A stretch of 64,000 bases of DNA. Source: Anthostomella pinea. Lineage: Eukaryota; Ascomycota; Sordariomycetes; Xylariales; Xylariaceae. The position numbers and the translations under genes were made by a program. Below are positions 48,563-59,086 of this stretch, piece by piece. The notes below the pieces were generated by a model. That model had not been told where the DNA came from, searched no databases, and saw nothing but the letters and a program-made list of their open reading frames with translations. The first letter of the stretch is position 1, and each line of letters starts with the position of its first letter. The stretch covers positions 3,906,001 to 3,970,000 of the forward strand of contig CAUWAG010000003.1 of the NCBI GenBank assembly GCA_963556695.1, read 5' to 3'.

Positions 48563-48649
48563 TTACCATCCTTGCTACCTGTAGACAATGATTACTATCC
48601 TTGCTACATGCAGATGATGGTTACCATCATTGCCACCTGAAGACGATAG
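48563..48649 (+). repeat. Three tandem copies of a 29-bp unit
   Basis: Units start at 48563, 48592 and 48621, each reading ttaccatccttgctacctg or a close variant, then about ten bases ending in gacga/gatga. Roughly 200 bp upstream of the gene at 48849. Confidence 0.8.
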
Positions 48650-48848
48650 GACACTATATTATGGTCTCATTGGCTGAACTCTGTCAATTCCTCTCGCAAC
48701 CCCAACGCTGTCTGTTTGCCTCATGCAGCAACAAACGGGACGGATGGAGGTTGGGGACATAATATGAGCTCATTGCTCTCTTCCCCCGCGTCGGAGTCCG
48801 TTCTCCCACGGCGCAAGTTGCTGCCTTCTCTTCCCGTATTACCTGGCC

Positions 48849-50705
48849 ATGTCGAAAACGCGGTTGCCGAACCAGACCCCCCTCTCCGCCCATATACAGG
48901 TGCTGCTGCTGGTGCAAGAACAATGTGAGAGGTACAAAGAGAAAGCGGAAGCGTGCAAAATACTCGCAGAGCAGACTCTCAGTGACGTGTGCCGAAACTA
49001 CGGCGAGGTTCTAAATGAAGCGTTTAGCTTGCGGTCTGACGTGGAGAGGTGTTGGCCAGCTAATATGAATCATGAGTTACGGGACAACATACTCCAGCAG
49101 ATCTCCAACGCCATGTCGAGCGTTATCGAGACGAAGACCTGGACGACCCAACATGGACACGGTCTGCTTAGCTTCACACGCGAGGGTGGTACCCTACACA
49201 CAAGTGTCACGCCTGAAGTCAGTACACCGGGGAACATCCAGGACGCCATACCACCACGAGACCCCCTTGACGCACCCAGGTATATGGCCATACCCGAAGT
49301 CATCGACCTCGAGATGTCGGACCCCGAGCCGCCCGAGCTTCCAGAGCAGAGAGGCAACGAGAACCGCCACGCTTCGCGCAGTGACTCCGATGAGGAACCG
49401 CTCTGCCGAAAACGCGTCGAGAAGAGAAAAGCAGAAGCCCACACGTCAATACCCATACCTCCGTCCAAGAGAGCGAAACCCAACAGTATAGTAGCCGAGG
49501 CCAGCACCCCGCCCGGCGGAGGCCCTAAAGAAGACAGCCGAGGCCTGCGCACGCTCACGAAGCAAGACGTGGAAGGCAAAGATCACGTCTTCGAATTCCC
49601 GCCCAATGCAGGCCTTTACTGGGTTACCCGTTGCCGACTCTGCCCTGACAAGCACTTCAAGGTCTGTCCCTTGACTCAAATGCAAAATTTCAAGGTCCAC
49701 GCGCAGAGCAGCGAGAGACATAAAAATGTCGTCTTCGACGCTCAGTCTGTCATAGATAACGATCTCGTTCTAGGTAAGAGGACTCCTGACCCTGGAGGTT
49801 CCAACGAAAAGGGGGGCTGACGCGACACGACTAACACCCCGAGTAGTCACCGGCGCAAACCTGGCGTGGGCGCGAAAAAGCAATGAGTTACTAGGTGTGT
49901 ATATCCGATCCCAGGAGCTGATCCCAGGGCCCTGACTGATGAGATGTTGTTTCGAGAAGGCTGGGGATTAGACCCCCGGAAAGAAAACCCAAAGGGCTAC
50001 CAGATTCCCGAGTATATTGCCCGGCTACTCAAAGCTCGCCGCTGCACCCTGGCGAAGAAGAAGTTCCGGCCCCTAAAGCCCAAGCCAGCAGTATACGACT
50101 GGCGAAGACAGCCCGCAGACCACAGGCCCCAGACTCAGCAACCCCCGAGCCTTCCCCCAAGTCACTCGATCGATTGCACGACATTCCAGACGAGACAGTC
50201 TCACCACTCGCCGCCTCCTGAGAAACACGGGCCGAGCACATGTGCCTGGCTGGGTACACCCTGGCTGGGTACACCCCACAGCACTGCCAGCCCGTTACCC
50301 GTCGAGCAACAAAAGCGGCCAACAGACCAATCGCTTCCACCATTCAGAGACCTCCGTCACGGCGATACCATCCACGCACCGCCTGTAATGGCCGCACCGC
50401 CATCCACGCGTCAGCAGCGAACGCCGTCGCTGGAGTACGGCGGCTCAGGGAGCTCCCTGGGGCCCTCGCCCCGCGAGGAAACTCCGAGATGGTCCGTACC
50501 AGAGCCACGGTCGCAACCACAAGCACAACCACAGCCCCGTCATTGGGGAAGTGGCCCCACTCACACCGGCTGGTCGGTCGGAGCAGCTCCAGAGCTAAAG
50601 GACGCTGCCGAGACGAGGAGGAGTGCAAGTCCGGGCCCATGGATCAATATCGACGCGGACGAGGATGCAGTGCGGAAGTTCGAGCCGCCAGACTCGGACG
50701 AGTAG
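48849..50705 (+). CDS. Nuclear-type protein of unknown function with a Cys/His finger
   Basis: Exons 48849-49773 and 49915-50705 give 1716 bases and 571 residues; the intron has GTAAGA and a CCCAG acceptor. N-terminal helical part (EQCERYKEKAEACKILAEQ), a disordered acidic middle with basic clusters (RKRVEKRKAEAH, SKRAKP) that look like nuclear localisation signals. Then comes a compact finger, YWVTRCRLCPDKHFK with HAQSSERHKN, spaced like a C2H2/BED-type zinc site (C-x2-C, then H-x5-H). After the intron comes FREGWGLDP and PEYIARLLKARR, then a Pro/Gln/Ser-rich tail ending in an acidic EPPDSDE. Family not recognised. An alternative acceptor at 49848 keeps the frame briefly but leads to a stop. 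Confidence 0.65.
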
Positions 50706-51187
50706 TCGTGGACAGCCCGGGGTTTTGGCAGTCTGTGGGACTAGGGTAGGGAACCAACAGAATTTGGTTACCTTGAGAGATGTCACACCAGAGGCTGCAA
50801 AGGGTACAAGACGTTGCGAGCCCAACGGTGAAGAAGCGGGATTTGTGGAGCGGAGATCTTTCCATGACATAGTGGGAACGAAGCAACCATGATCATACAA
50901 CTCCCATGCAGTGCGCTGTCCAAAACTACACCGAGTTCCTCCCCAAATGCCGTGCACAGGGTATCAGTACAAGCGGCGTGTGTCTCGCCACATCAAGACC
51001 ATCCGCCCCTTTTCCCTTCCCCCCTTCCGCCTTTCCGCGTGTGCTATTTGAGAGAGGTGGAGTAAGCTCACTACTATATGTGCAATTCGATATACGACGA
51101 TAGATAAGGACCGTAGGCACATCATTCCTGTTCAGTTCCAGCTGTACAACGCCCGAGACATAAACGTAGCCGTGCATAAATAAAGCC
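50706..51187. other. Intergenic, convergent 3' flanks
   Basis: Between the 3' ends of two convergent genes; no coding support. Confidence 0.4.
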
Positions 51188-54100
51188 TCAGATCCCACCC
51201 GCAAAGCCAGCCCGGCCCATGGCAAACCCGTTGTCCATCCAGGTATGCCAGTTGGTGTCCTCCTCGGCATCCATATTCACGTCCTGGTCATCCATAACAG
51301 TCACGTCTGCCGCAACCTCAAAACCAGAGCCCCACGGATTGGCCCACAGCCACGGCGGCGGGTTGTCGTCGGCAACAGGGTCCACGGGTGCTGCTGCGGT
51401 GTCTGCCTGCGTCCGCGGTGCTTTGCCGCCCAACGTCGTCGAGGAATCGTAAGCTGCGCCTCCGCTCGAGCTGAAGTTTTCAATGGGTACGCTCGGTTGC
51501 GACTTGAAGCCACCCGAGGTCTCCGCAGGGCCTCCGCTGGAGAAGAAGGCTTGCCGCGCGAGCTCCGTCGGATCGGCGGCGTAGGCCACCGAGAAGAAGT
51601 CTTGCGAGCTGAAATACGGTTGCGCCATGACGTGGTCGACGTACTGCATTTCGGTTGCCGGCATCGAGCCTTCTGCTTCCCCCTGTACTGTCTCTTCGCC
51701 TTGGGCCCCGACGGGCTGCTGCGTCGCATCGCTGCTTCGCAAACAGGAGAACTGAGCCGCCTTTTCGGGTCCCTTGGTACCGACAAGCTTCCGCCAGCGC
51801 TCCTGCGCAAGCGAATGGCGCACGGAGCTGGGGATGTGCTGGAAGCTGGCTGGAGGTACCTTGTTGCACTCCTTGATGTCGAGGTCTTGTGCCGCCTGGG
51901 GATCGGCTCTCAGGCGCGCGATCTCTTCGTCCCGATGTCGCTTCGCCTTGATCATGAGCTTCCGCAGCGGTATCCATGCTGCCCGGCCGCATACCGCCGG
52001 CCGGGCAGCCTCGGCCGGACCGGGTGTTGGGAGCGTTGCGGTAAGCGCCATCCAGCCGCGCTCGACCGAAGCTGTCCATGGACGCCGACACACTTCGAGT
52101 AGGAGATAGGCAACGGCATGCCACTGCGTATACGTCTGAAAGAGCCAGCGCCATGGTCGGCATTTGGGCTCTCCGTTGAGGATTTTGTTGTATTCGACGA
52201 CCTCGACGGAAGACATGAATAGCCGGTCTTGGATTTCTGAAGAGAGGTCCTGGGCAGCCGAAGTCATCAGCAGCGGCTGGTAGATGATTAGACTCATCTT
52301 AGCCATGATGAGTCGCGCAATCGTGGCGGCCACCCAGTTGAGAATGTCGGTCTCCTTATCGGCGCAGTCCCTCAGATATTTGTCATCAATACGCTCATAC
52401 ATCGCAATGAGCAAGGCCTCCCGCTCCTGTAGGTTAGAGTCAGGGTCTTTGGGGCAAGCGGACATGGCGCCCGACGCGGAATGCATCTTCCTCACAAACG
52501 AGCAGATCTCGTAGCGAATAAGGCAGAACGTCACGTCGGTAGCCCCTTTCCGCTCCTCGGGAAATTCCGCCATTTCCGGGTAAATGTCCACATCGTTAAT
52601 GTTCATCGGGTGCCGCGTGTCGAAGGTCCCTTCAGCGATGGTTAATTCCGTGCCTTGGTCCTCTGCTGATCTAATGTCCAGTATACAGATGGCCCACCAC
52701 AGGCGACGGCGCATCTCGATATCGAAGGGACTCAGGTTCTCAAAGTGCGTCCCTTCTCGGTGCAAGCCAAGCGATTGCCCAATGCGGATGGCGAGACCGG
52801 TCAGTGTCCAAGCAAATCGCGTGTCGTCGTATCGCCGCACGAGCACGAGGAAAAGGACAAAGGCCTGGGCGACTACCAGCTCCGAAGTGGTCAAGAAGTG
52901 GGCTTTCGCAAGAGCCTGCTCTGTGGCGTAACGGTATCGACTAATCAGGTCTCCCTTCTCGGCATTGAAATTCATCTTCACCTGTACAGCAAGTCAGCGA
53001 GGTGATTTCTCCCGGAGGACTGGACAGTCAGTCGAATACCTCTTCGTCTTCCATGGATGTAAGGGCTGCGTAGTATATTGAGAACATCAAGGCCTCCAAG
53101 CCGGGTGGGATGCTGCTCATGTTGGTCCTCAGTTCCCGGATGGCCTTGCTCATGGTAGGTACATGCAGGATCTTGACAACAGGATCTACGCTCTCTATGT
53201 AAATTTGCCAGATAAATTCGATCTGCGACGGCAATGGGTGCAGCTTCGCCAGGTCAACTTCAGACGAGCTGTACCCCATTATGAAGCTATGATGGTCAAA
53301 ATGCTGCTCCGGGGCCGGATCACAGTCTGTCACGGGTGTGTCGCCGTCGTCGGAATAATCGGAGTCGTCATCAGTGAGCCTTTGCGTCTCGGCTCGAAGC
53401 TCGTTGATCTGTTGGGAGTCAGCAGCTGTCATGTAATGGCTGACACCAGAGCACCAATGTCTCAATACATACCTCGTCATTTATCTTGGACCAGAAGGCA
53501 TTGCTAACGTAGCGCGTTCTCCCCTTCTCGTTCAACACCAACCGTCCAAAGTCCTTGTACACGTCACCTGCCTGTCTCTTCACCGATGCGCTGTTTGCGC
53601 GAAAAGGTTTTGGCTGACCTGCAGGCGGGTACCCGGCGGGTAGGTTCTCACTGTATATATTCGAGTTCTGTTTCCTCGGTTCCTTCTCTTGTACTACGTC
53701 TATGGTTGTTTCGGGCGATTCCCCGCTGCTACTGCCAGCATGTCTCGTGGTCTCGAACTCGATCTGGCCACTCAAGTCCTCGACTATGCCTTCCAGCTTT
53801 CGCAGGCGCTTCATCAACTCGATCTCGCGTTCGCTCGTCTGCTTCGGCGGGGCATTCGGGTCTTTGGGACGCGGGCGTCGGGGCGCCCTGCCAGGAGCGG
53901 GGAAGACGCATTGTATCAGAGCCTTGCGACAGTTGCCGCATGGCATGTGCTTGTCACAGCGAACCTTGCGCTTGCGACATGTTACACAGCTTCGCGGGTT
54001 CAGGGCCGAAGACGGTGTCATGGAGGGGTCGAGGGTGATGGGCCCAGCCGATGCGAAGAACTGGGACGCGGAGGCGACGGCGGCGCCGGCGGCGGCTGGA

Positions 54101-54240
54101 CTTCCCATGGGCAGATGGCCCCGCGACGTCGACAAGGGCGGGGAAGTGTCCGAGTCCCCATTCGGAGACGGGGTGATGGTCGTCGATTCCATTAATGGTT
54201 GTAAAGGTGTCTTGGATGGCAGATGCTGATGAGCTGACAT
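51188..54240 (-). CDS. Zn2Cys6 fungal transcription factor
   Basis: Exons 54240-53473, 53408-53040 and 52981-51188 give 2931 bases and 976 residues; both introns start GTAT and close in frame. The binuclear zinc cluster is at about residues 84-112: SCVTCRKRKVRCDKHMPCGNC followed by KALIQCVFP, giving the C-x2-C-x6-C-x5-C-x2-C-x6-C pattern. A coiled-coil dimerisation helix follows (EREIELMKRLRKLEGIVEDL). The middle holds the fungal-specific regulatory domain: FIWQIYIESVDPVVKILHVPT, then IRIGQSLGLHREG and MRRRLWWAICILD. The C-terminal 300 residues are low-complexity with acidic patches that may activate transcription. No biosynthetic genes lie beside it to suggest a target pathway. Confidence 0.92.
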
Positions 54241-56200
54241 TGGAAACCTGACAAGCTGACGAGGCGCTCGTCAGTGTGGGGGATGCCTTAGCTTTAAGTA
54301 TCTAAGGTAGGTTAGGTACCCTCCGGCCCACGGGCGGAATCAGGTCAGTCACCCGATGGTGGATGATGGATCACAGCAGCCGCCCTCTCTGCCGTCAATC
54401 CGTCAGTATCATCAGTATCGTGTGTGGCGTCAGTATCATCTTGATGTTCGTTCTGTAAACTGGGGCTTACACATTCCGCTGTTGACGGTATGTAGCGGAG
54501 GCGATGGAGGTGGAGGTGGAGGTGGAAGCCGGGCCGACTGAACTTGCTTACCTTACGGAAGTTACGGAGGACTTGAGACAGCGGAGTGGCAAAACTGCAA
54601 ACTCAATAGGGCTGAACCAAGACCCACCAAGACCGAGACGACAGACGGACTAGTCTAGGCTCTAATGGGCTTGGCTCACCTGTTTTCATCTTAGCCTGTA
54701 AATGCCGAATCGTCATTTGACTCACAAACATGGACCCCGCCTGCCCGCCCTACAGGACCGAGGGAGCAAGGATGGTAATGGTTAGCGGTTCCACATGCTG
54801 GGGGTGGAGATCTGTGTCCATTATAATGCAGTATAATGCCCGTAACTGCCCATAACTACCTCCTAACGAGAACGTTCCAGCCGTGGCAGTTGTGGTTGTG
54901 GGCCAAAGTTTTACCCATGTCAAGTATTTCTGGCCCGTGCTCTGCATAAAACCCCAGGAGTACTTGAGATACTGTACTCCACTGCACGACACCCCTGCCT
55001 AGCGCGGGCGACGTGACAAGGCTAAAGACTTACCCATATAACCACGGGCCACAGTACATATGATATGATATGAGAAAGTTCCGATCGCGAAAAGTTCTAC
55101 CTATCACCATTGCAGATCCACGCGGAAGAACCGCAGGTAGCCATTACCATCCTGGACACCTGCATCTCTTATCCGCTACCACGATTGACCGGCTTTTCCA
55201 TATGTTGCCGAGCGTAATTCAACATCCTCATTCAGCAAGCCATCCGAGCAGCCGAGACCCCGAATGACTGCATGGCAGCATGGCGAGGTTGATGAACCGG
55301 TCTCGCCCGTGTCTGGCGTCTGGCGTCTGGCGTCTAGCGTCTGGCGTCTGGCGTCTGGCGCGGTCCGGGTCCGTGTCCGTGGCCCTTGCCTACTTTACTT
55401 ACCTAAGGTATGGGTGGAAATAGGATGAAAACGGTGTGTCTCTCGCATGATGCTGAATCTGCCCCACAGGAGAGGACTTGTTTCACGCACAAAGTCAAGG
55501 GTTGGTTCGACCCTATGATCACTGCGAAAAACAACAGAGAAACATAACACCGCTGATGGCTTCGAGGAATGCAAGGTCATCTCTGGCAGCGCGGTGCACG
55601 TTGGGAGATATTTAGAGGGCGAACCCATGTTATATTTGCCAACGTCAAACGAAAAGGGCTGGGCTTCATGGAGACTTGGGTGGTCTATCCGTCCAAGTCA
55701 GGACCCCCGGTTTCATTCACACAAGAAATACCTGAAAGGGGTGTTGCTTACCTGTGATAGCCTCGGGCGAGTGCGCTGGAAACATGATTGAAGCTGCCTC
55801 TTTGCGCTCTCGACAATTCGAATTGACCTTTGTCAGTCGGCCCGTACACATTGTGGAATGCCAATACATCTGTTGTGTTGGTTGTGTTGGCATGATGTTG
55901 GTCTCTGTCCATGCTACGCAACGTCTGACCAATGGGACGGTAAAGCGCCTGTCTACCTTGGTTAATTTGGCCGCCGCCTGGACGCGAGGCATACATCCTA
56001 CCGGACAGGTGCCGCTGGAGCAGATAATGTTGGTTGGGACGGGATCAGTTGGACTTGGGTTCTTTTGATGCCTTCCCCCAATGATAAACAGCACAAAGAG
56101 AGAGTCCTGCCCCTCGCTTCCACCATCTTCTGCCCCTTTACGAATACGACTCGACAAACCCATTTACACACGTTTACACACATCTACGCACCCGAGAACC
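54241..56200. other. Intergenic, divergent promoters, no gene supported
   Basis: About 2 kb upstream of both the Zn2Cys6 gene (minus) and the reductase-like gene (plus). Contains a heptamer minisatellite (listed), and ttacctaaggta-type words at about 54300 and 55400 that also occur at other intergenic places in this window. Confidence 0.4.
55310..55360 (+). repeat. Heptamer minisatellite (about seven copies of TGGCGTC)
   Basis: An uninterrupted run of the 7-bp unit with one variant copy (tagcgtc), followed by a related ggtccgt-rich stretch. Confidence 0.85.
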
Positions 56201-57267
56201 ATGTCTTTGGTCGATGTGCTCATCGTTGGCGGCGGCCCATCGGGTCTTTCTGCTGCGCTGACTCTGGTCCGCCAGAAACATTCCGTTCTTCTGTTCGACA
56301 CTAGCGAGTGTCGGGCTGCGCCCTCTTACCTCCTCCATGGCCATAGCGGCTCGGACAACCAGTCCCCGGCTGACTACCTCAAGCACGCTCGTGGTGAACT
56401 GGAGGCCTACTCAAGTTTCGCCTTAAGTAGTGTCAACATCACAGGCTTGGCCAAGATCAATGGCGGGTTCCAAGCCACCGACGAGACTGGAACGAAATAC
56501 ATGGGCAAGAAAGTTATCCTGGCTAGTGGCGTTGTTAGCATATTCCCTATCATTCGAGGTTATGTGGACTGCTGGGGCAAGGGAATGTAAGTTTCTTCTC
56601 TGGTCTAGTGGTCGCTTCTCGTACCACATAAGCTGCAAGATCGCGGACAAGTAGCAACCACCAAGTTCAGGTTACTGACCCTATACGCACCAACTTCCAC
56701 AACCTCTTCGCGCAGGCATATCAGGAAGATACGTCGAAAGTCCACGCCGGTGTTCTTGCTGTCGACTGGATCGCAATGCCGCAGTTCACCTTCTACCTGT
56801 CGCACATGGCCACGCAGGTGGCCAACTCCGTTACCATCTACACGCATGGAAACGAAGAGCTGGCAGCCACCCTTGCACCCACCCTCGAGGGCAAGCCATG
56901 GAAGACCGACACTCGCAAGATCGCCAAGCTGGCACTTAAGTCGTCCGGAGACACCGCGGTCGAAATCACCTTCGAGGATGGCAGCACGGCGACAGAGGCG
57001 TTCATCGGCCACAGTCCGATGGCGACGGTTCGCGGTCCCTTTGCCGAGCAGCTGGGCCTCAAGCTATCGCAGACTGGCGGCGAGTACGAGGTCTTTGGAC
57101 CTTTCAACCGCACGAGCGTCAAGGGCGTGTTCGCGGCTGGGGATGCCGTGACTATGTTCAAGGTGTGGCCGAACGCTGTTGCGAGCGGAGCGCAGACGGC
57201 GTCGGGTGTCGCTATCAATCTGCAGGAGGAAAAATGGAATCTCCCCCCTATCTTCCCTTCGGAGTAG
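56201..57267 (+). CDS. Thioredoxin-reductase-like FAD protein lacking the redox CxxC
   Basis: Resembles the GliT-type group of fungal NAD(P)-disulfide oxidoreductases. Exons 56201-56586 and 56655-57267 give 999 bases and 332 residues; donor GTAAGT, acceptor aagtag. The N-terminus MSLVDVLIVGGGPSGLSAAL is the FAD Rossmann motif; HGHSGSDNQSPADYLKHAR and KKVILASGVVSIFP are family blocks; KGVFAAGDAVTMFKVWPNA with VASGAQTASG is the C-terminal FAD signature. Where relatives have FHCLFCHGYE, with the two catalytic cysteines, this protein reads FHNLFAQAYQ. It also has about 13 extra residues just before. The protein should bind FAD but cannot do thiol-disulfide exchange in the usual way. A mutated copy of its 3' end lies at 61812-61957. 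Confidence 0.8.
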
Positions 57268-57868
57268 TTAGATATACATGCGAATGGCTTTAGACCGGCC
57301 CCGAATGGATCTATTAGAAGCCAGGGTTACAGAAGGATATGCGTGTTATGAATGCACCTTAGGGGAATACTCTAGCGCATGCGACTTGAGGCTACTATCG
57401 GTCGTGATGGCGCTCTTCCTCGCTGACTGGCTGGCTGACTTCCGCTCCCTCGCTGACCTCCTCCTCCTCTCTGACCTTGGCACAACTACAAAGCGATCTT
57501 CATCCCGGGAACCTTTTACATCGGATTGCGCTGCTCAATGTAGTGGCGGATTATCGCTGAGGCCTCGCCATGACCATTGAGGTCAGCAACCTCCTCCGCG
57601 GACTTTCCCTAGATGTCCTTTGTGAAGGGGTCAAGCCCCTTTGGTGATCAGTACGTCGACCAGGTCAATGTCCCCTTCCAGCGCAGCAAGCATGAGGGGC
57701 GTTTGGTTACACCGATTGCTGACATCCACCGACGCTCCATTGTCGATGAGCAAGTTGACCGTGCTGAGGTGGCCGCCTCGTACAGCTCTGTGGATGGTGT
57801 TTCGTGGAAGGCGTTCTTGGTGCTCATCTTGGCGCCATTATGAATGAAGCCAGAAATGAATGTTGATT

Positions 57869-57884
57869 GCGCTGGTGTATTGAT
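57869..57884 (+). repeat. SINE target-site duplication, left copy
   Basis: Reads gcgctggtgtattgat, identical to 58442-58457. Confidence 0.9.
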
Positions 57885-58441
57885 TGTTTGATTGATTGAT
57901 TGTATTTATCGTGGGTGCAGTCCCTCCATAGGGCAAATCACGCCTCCCAGAGCCATTGCATCGCAAGGTTGTAGAGGTGTCAGTCTAGATACATTCAGAT
58001 CCGCGCACGAGCCTATCCTCGCTGTAGCGGTACCAACCTGGAGTGACCAGATGGTTTTAGTCAATACCCAAGCACAATTTTGTCAGAAAAACCTCCTGTC
58101 TAGTGACAAAATGACCCAGTGAACCTCAGTCCTCTGGTGTACACATCGTTCCAGTAGCCGTTCGATATATATCGCATTGGTGGGTGAAGTAGGTGTTTGT
58201 TATCTGCTGGCGAGGGAAACCACAAGGGGAAAAACCTCGCAGGAGTGGGTATTGTGGAGACAAGCTGCTTGGCTATCGGGCTCTGCGATAATAGGGCCTC
58301 TCCACTGTCGTGTGCTAGTTATCGACTCGCACAAGCCGGGTCAGAAGGAGGCCATAACAGGATTCGAACCCACTTGTTCTCGTCGCCCACCGCACAAACG
58401 AGAACACAACCAGGCGCATTTGACCATTGCGCCATACGACC
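57885..58441 (-). mobile_element. tRNA-derived SINE, 557 bp, complete
   Basis: The 5' end (58441) is exactly base 1 of a tRNA-like sequence, GGTCGTATGGCGCAATGG. The 3' end is an AATC/AAAC repeat tail finishing at 57885. It is flanked by a perfect 16-bp direct repeat (gcgctggtgtattgat at 57869-57884 and 58442-58457). Three parts: tRNA-like head 58441-58350, unrelated body to about 58065, and a 3' part of about 175 bp similar to the 3' end of the LINE at 1-1780. Shared words include ggctctgggaggcgtg and aaatacaatcaatcaatcaa. No coding capacity. It would be transcribed by Pol III from its internal promoter and moved by the LINE machinery; both are inference. Confidence 0.82.
58350..58441 (-). 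other. tRNA(Arg)-like SINE head with A and B boxes
   Basis: The acceptor ends pair (GGTCGTA with TATGGCC, some wobble), the D stem is GCGC/GCGC, the A box TGGCGCAATGGT is at 58434-58423 and the B box GGTTCGAATCC is at 58370-58360, a perfect match to the Pol III consensus. The anticodon region is replaced by an unrelated 8-bp hairpin (GTTCTCGT with ACGAGAAC) and the T stem has three wobble pairs, so it is not a working tRNA gene. The D-arm word most resembles fungal tRNA(Arg). Confidence 0.75.
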
Positions 58442-58457
58442 GCGCTGGTGTATTGAT
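58442..58457 (+). repeat. SINE target-site duplication, right copy
   Basis: Reads gcgctggtgtattgat; begins at the base next to the tRNA-like head. Confidence 0.9.
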
Positions 58458-58570
58458 GGAGGGTTTAGAGTGGCAATGGTGTGATTCAGTAAGAAGGTGA
58501 ATCATTTGATTTTTCCATGGGGATACGAAGAGAAAGAGGAACAGAGGGAGAGCGCGCTTGGTGGTAGAGT

Positions 58571-58577
58571 TTATATA
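58571..58577 (-). promoter_or_regulatory. Candidate TATA box of the ankyrin gene
   Basis: TATATAA on the minus strand, 66-72 bases upstream of the ATG at 58505, followed by a CT-rich tract (ctctccctctgttcctcttt), a common fungal core promoter layout. Confidence 0.4.
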
Positions 58578-58592
58578 AGAGGTAGGCCGCAT

Positions 58593-59003
58593 AAATTTAT
58601 CTGCAAAATAATGTGCGGAAGCTCTTCTACAGCAAGGAAACTTGCCATCAAACTACACTGACCTACCAATTTTGTCCGCCCTGTTTCCCACCAAAACTCA
58701 CCAACTTTATCAAGCTATAACTATTTACATAAAAATCACATAAATATAATAAAAATAGTTTCATATAAATTAAAGCATAAAGATTATTATGTCAAAGATA
58801 CTAGGTTAATAAAATCGATAAGAAGTAATAAATCTTAAAGAAAATAAAAATATTTATACGCTTTAAAAAAACTAAGGTAAAAAGCTCTTTAAAGTTTAGA
58901 GTAAATTCAAGTTATATTTACTACGTTAAATATAATTAATAGTTATTAATGAATTAAATAAGTACTTAACAATAAGCCTTTTAAATCAGATATTTTTATC
59001 TTG
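58593..59003. other. Very AT-rich spacer, likely RIP-mutated
   Basis: From about 58690 the sequence is almost entirely A/T, rich in TpA, with no frame. A matching AT-rich block resumes at 61225 beyond the transposon, so the transposon probably landed inside one AT-rich block. Confidence 0.6.
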
Positions 59004-59086
59004 TAACGTAGCTGAAAAGCGAGTTAGCACTTGTCATAAACTTTCCAACCAACACGATTCAAACTATTATATCTCCACCAATAACA

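Larger units (their letters stand above)
47400..48848. other. Divergent intergenic region with two small tandem repeats
   Basis: Between the epimerase-like gene and the unknown gene at 48849, which are transcribed apart. Apart from the tandem repeats listed separately I see no gene. Confidence 0.4.
57516..58505 (-). pseudogene. Ankyrin-repeat gene interrupted by a SINE, with two frame breaks and a stop
   Basis: 3' part: TKNAFHETP, then (after a one-base shift near 57801) IHRAVRGGHLSTVNLLIDNGA, then CNQTPLMLAALEGDIDLVDV. Another one-base shift near 57633 and an in-frame TAG are followed by GKSAEEVADLNGHGEA and the terminal stop at 57518-57516. These are two to three ankyrin units of the TPLHxAaxxG type. 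Upstream the frame runs unbroken through the target duplication (57884-57869); across the SINE it continues in the same frame from 58457 up to an ATG at 58505 (MIHLLTESHHC). The SINE therefore split an existing coding frame. Convergent with the reductase-like gene. Confidence 0.65.

Noticed and set aside
57885..58065. A third, 5'-truncated LINE copy
   Set aside because: The target duplication places this tail in the same insertion as the tRNA-like head; there is no separate LINE insertion boundary.
58350..58441. A functional intron-containing tRNA(Arg) gene on the minus strand
   Set aside because: No consistent anticodon stem, a weak T stem, and its first base abuts a target-site duplication, so it is the head of a SINE.
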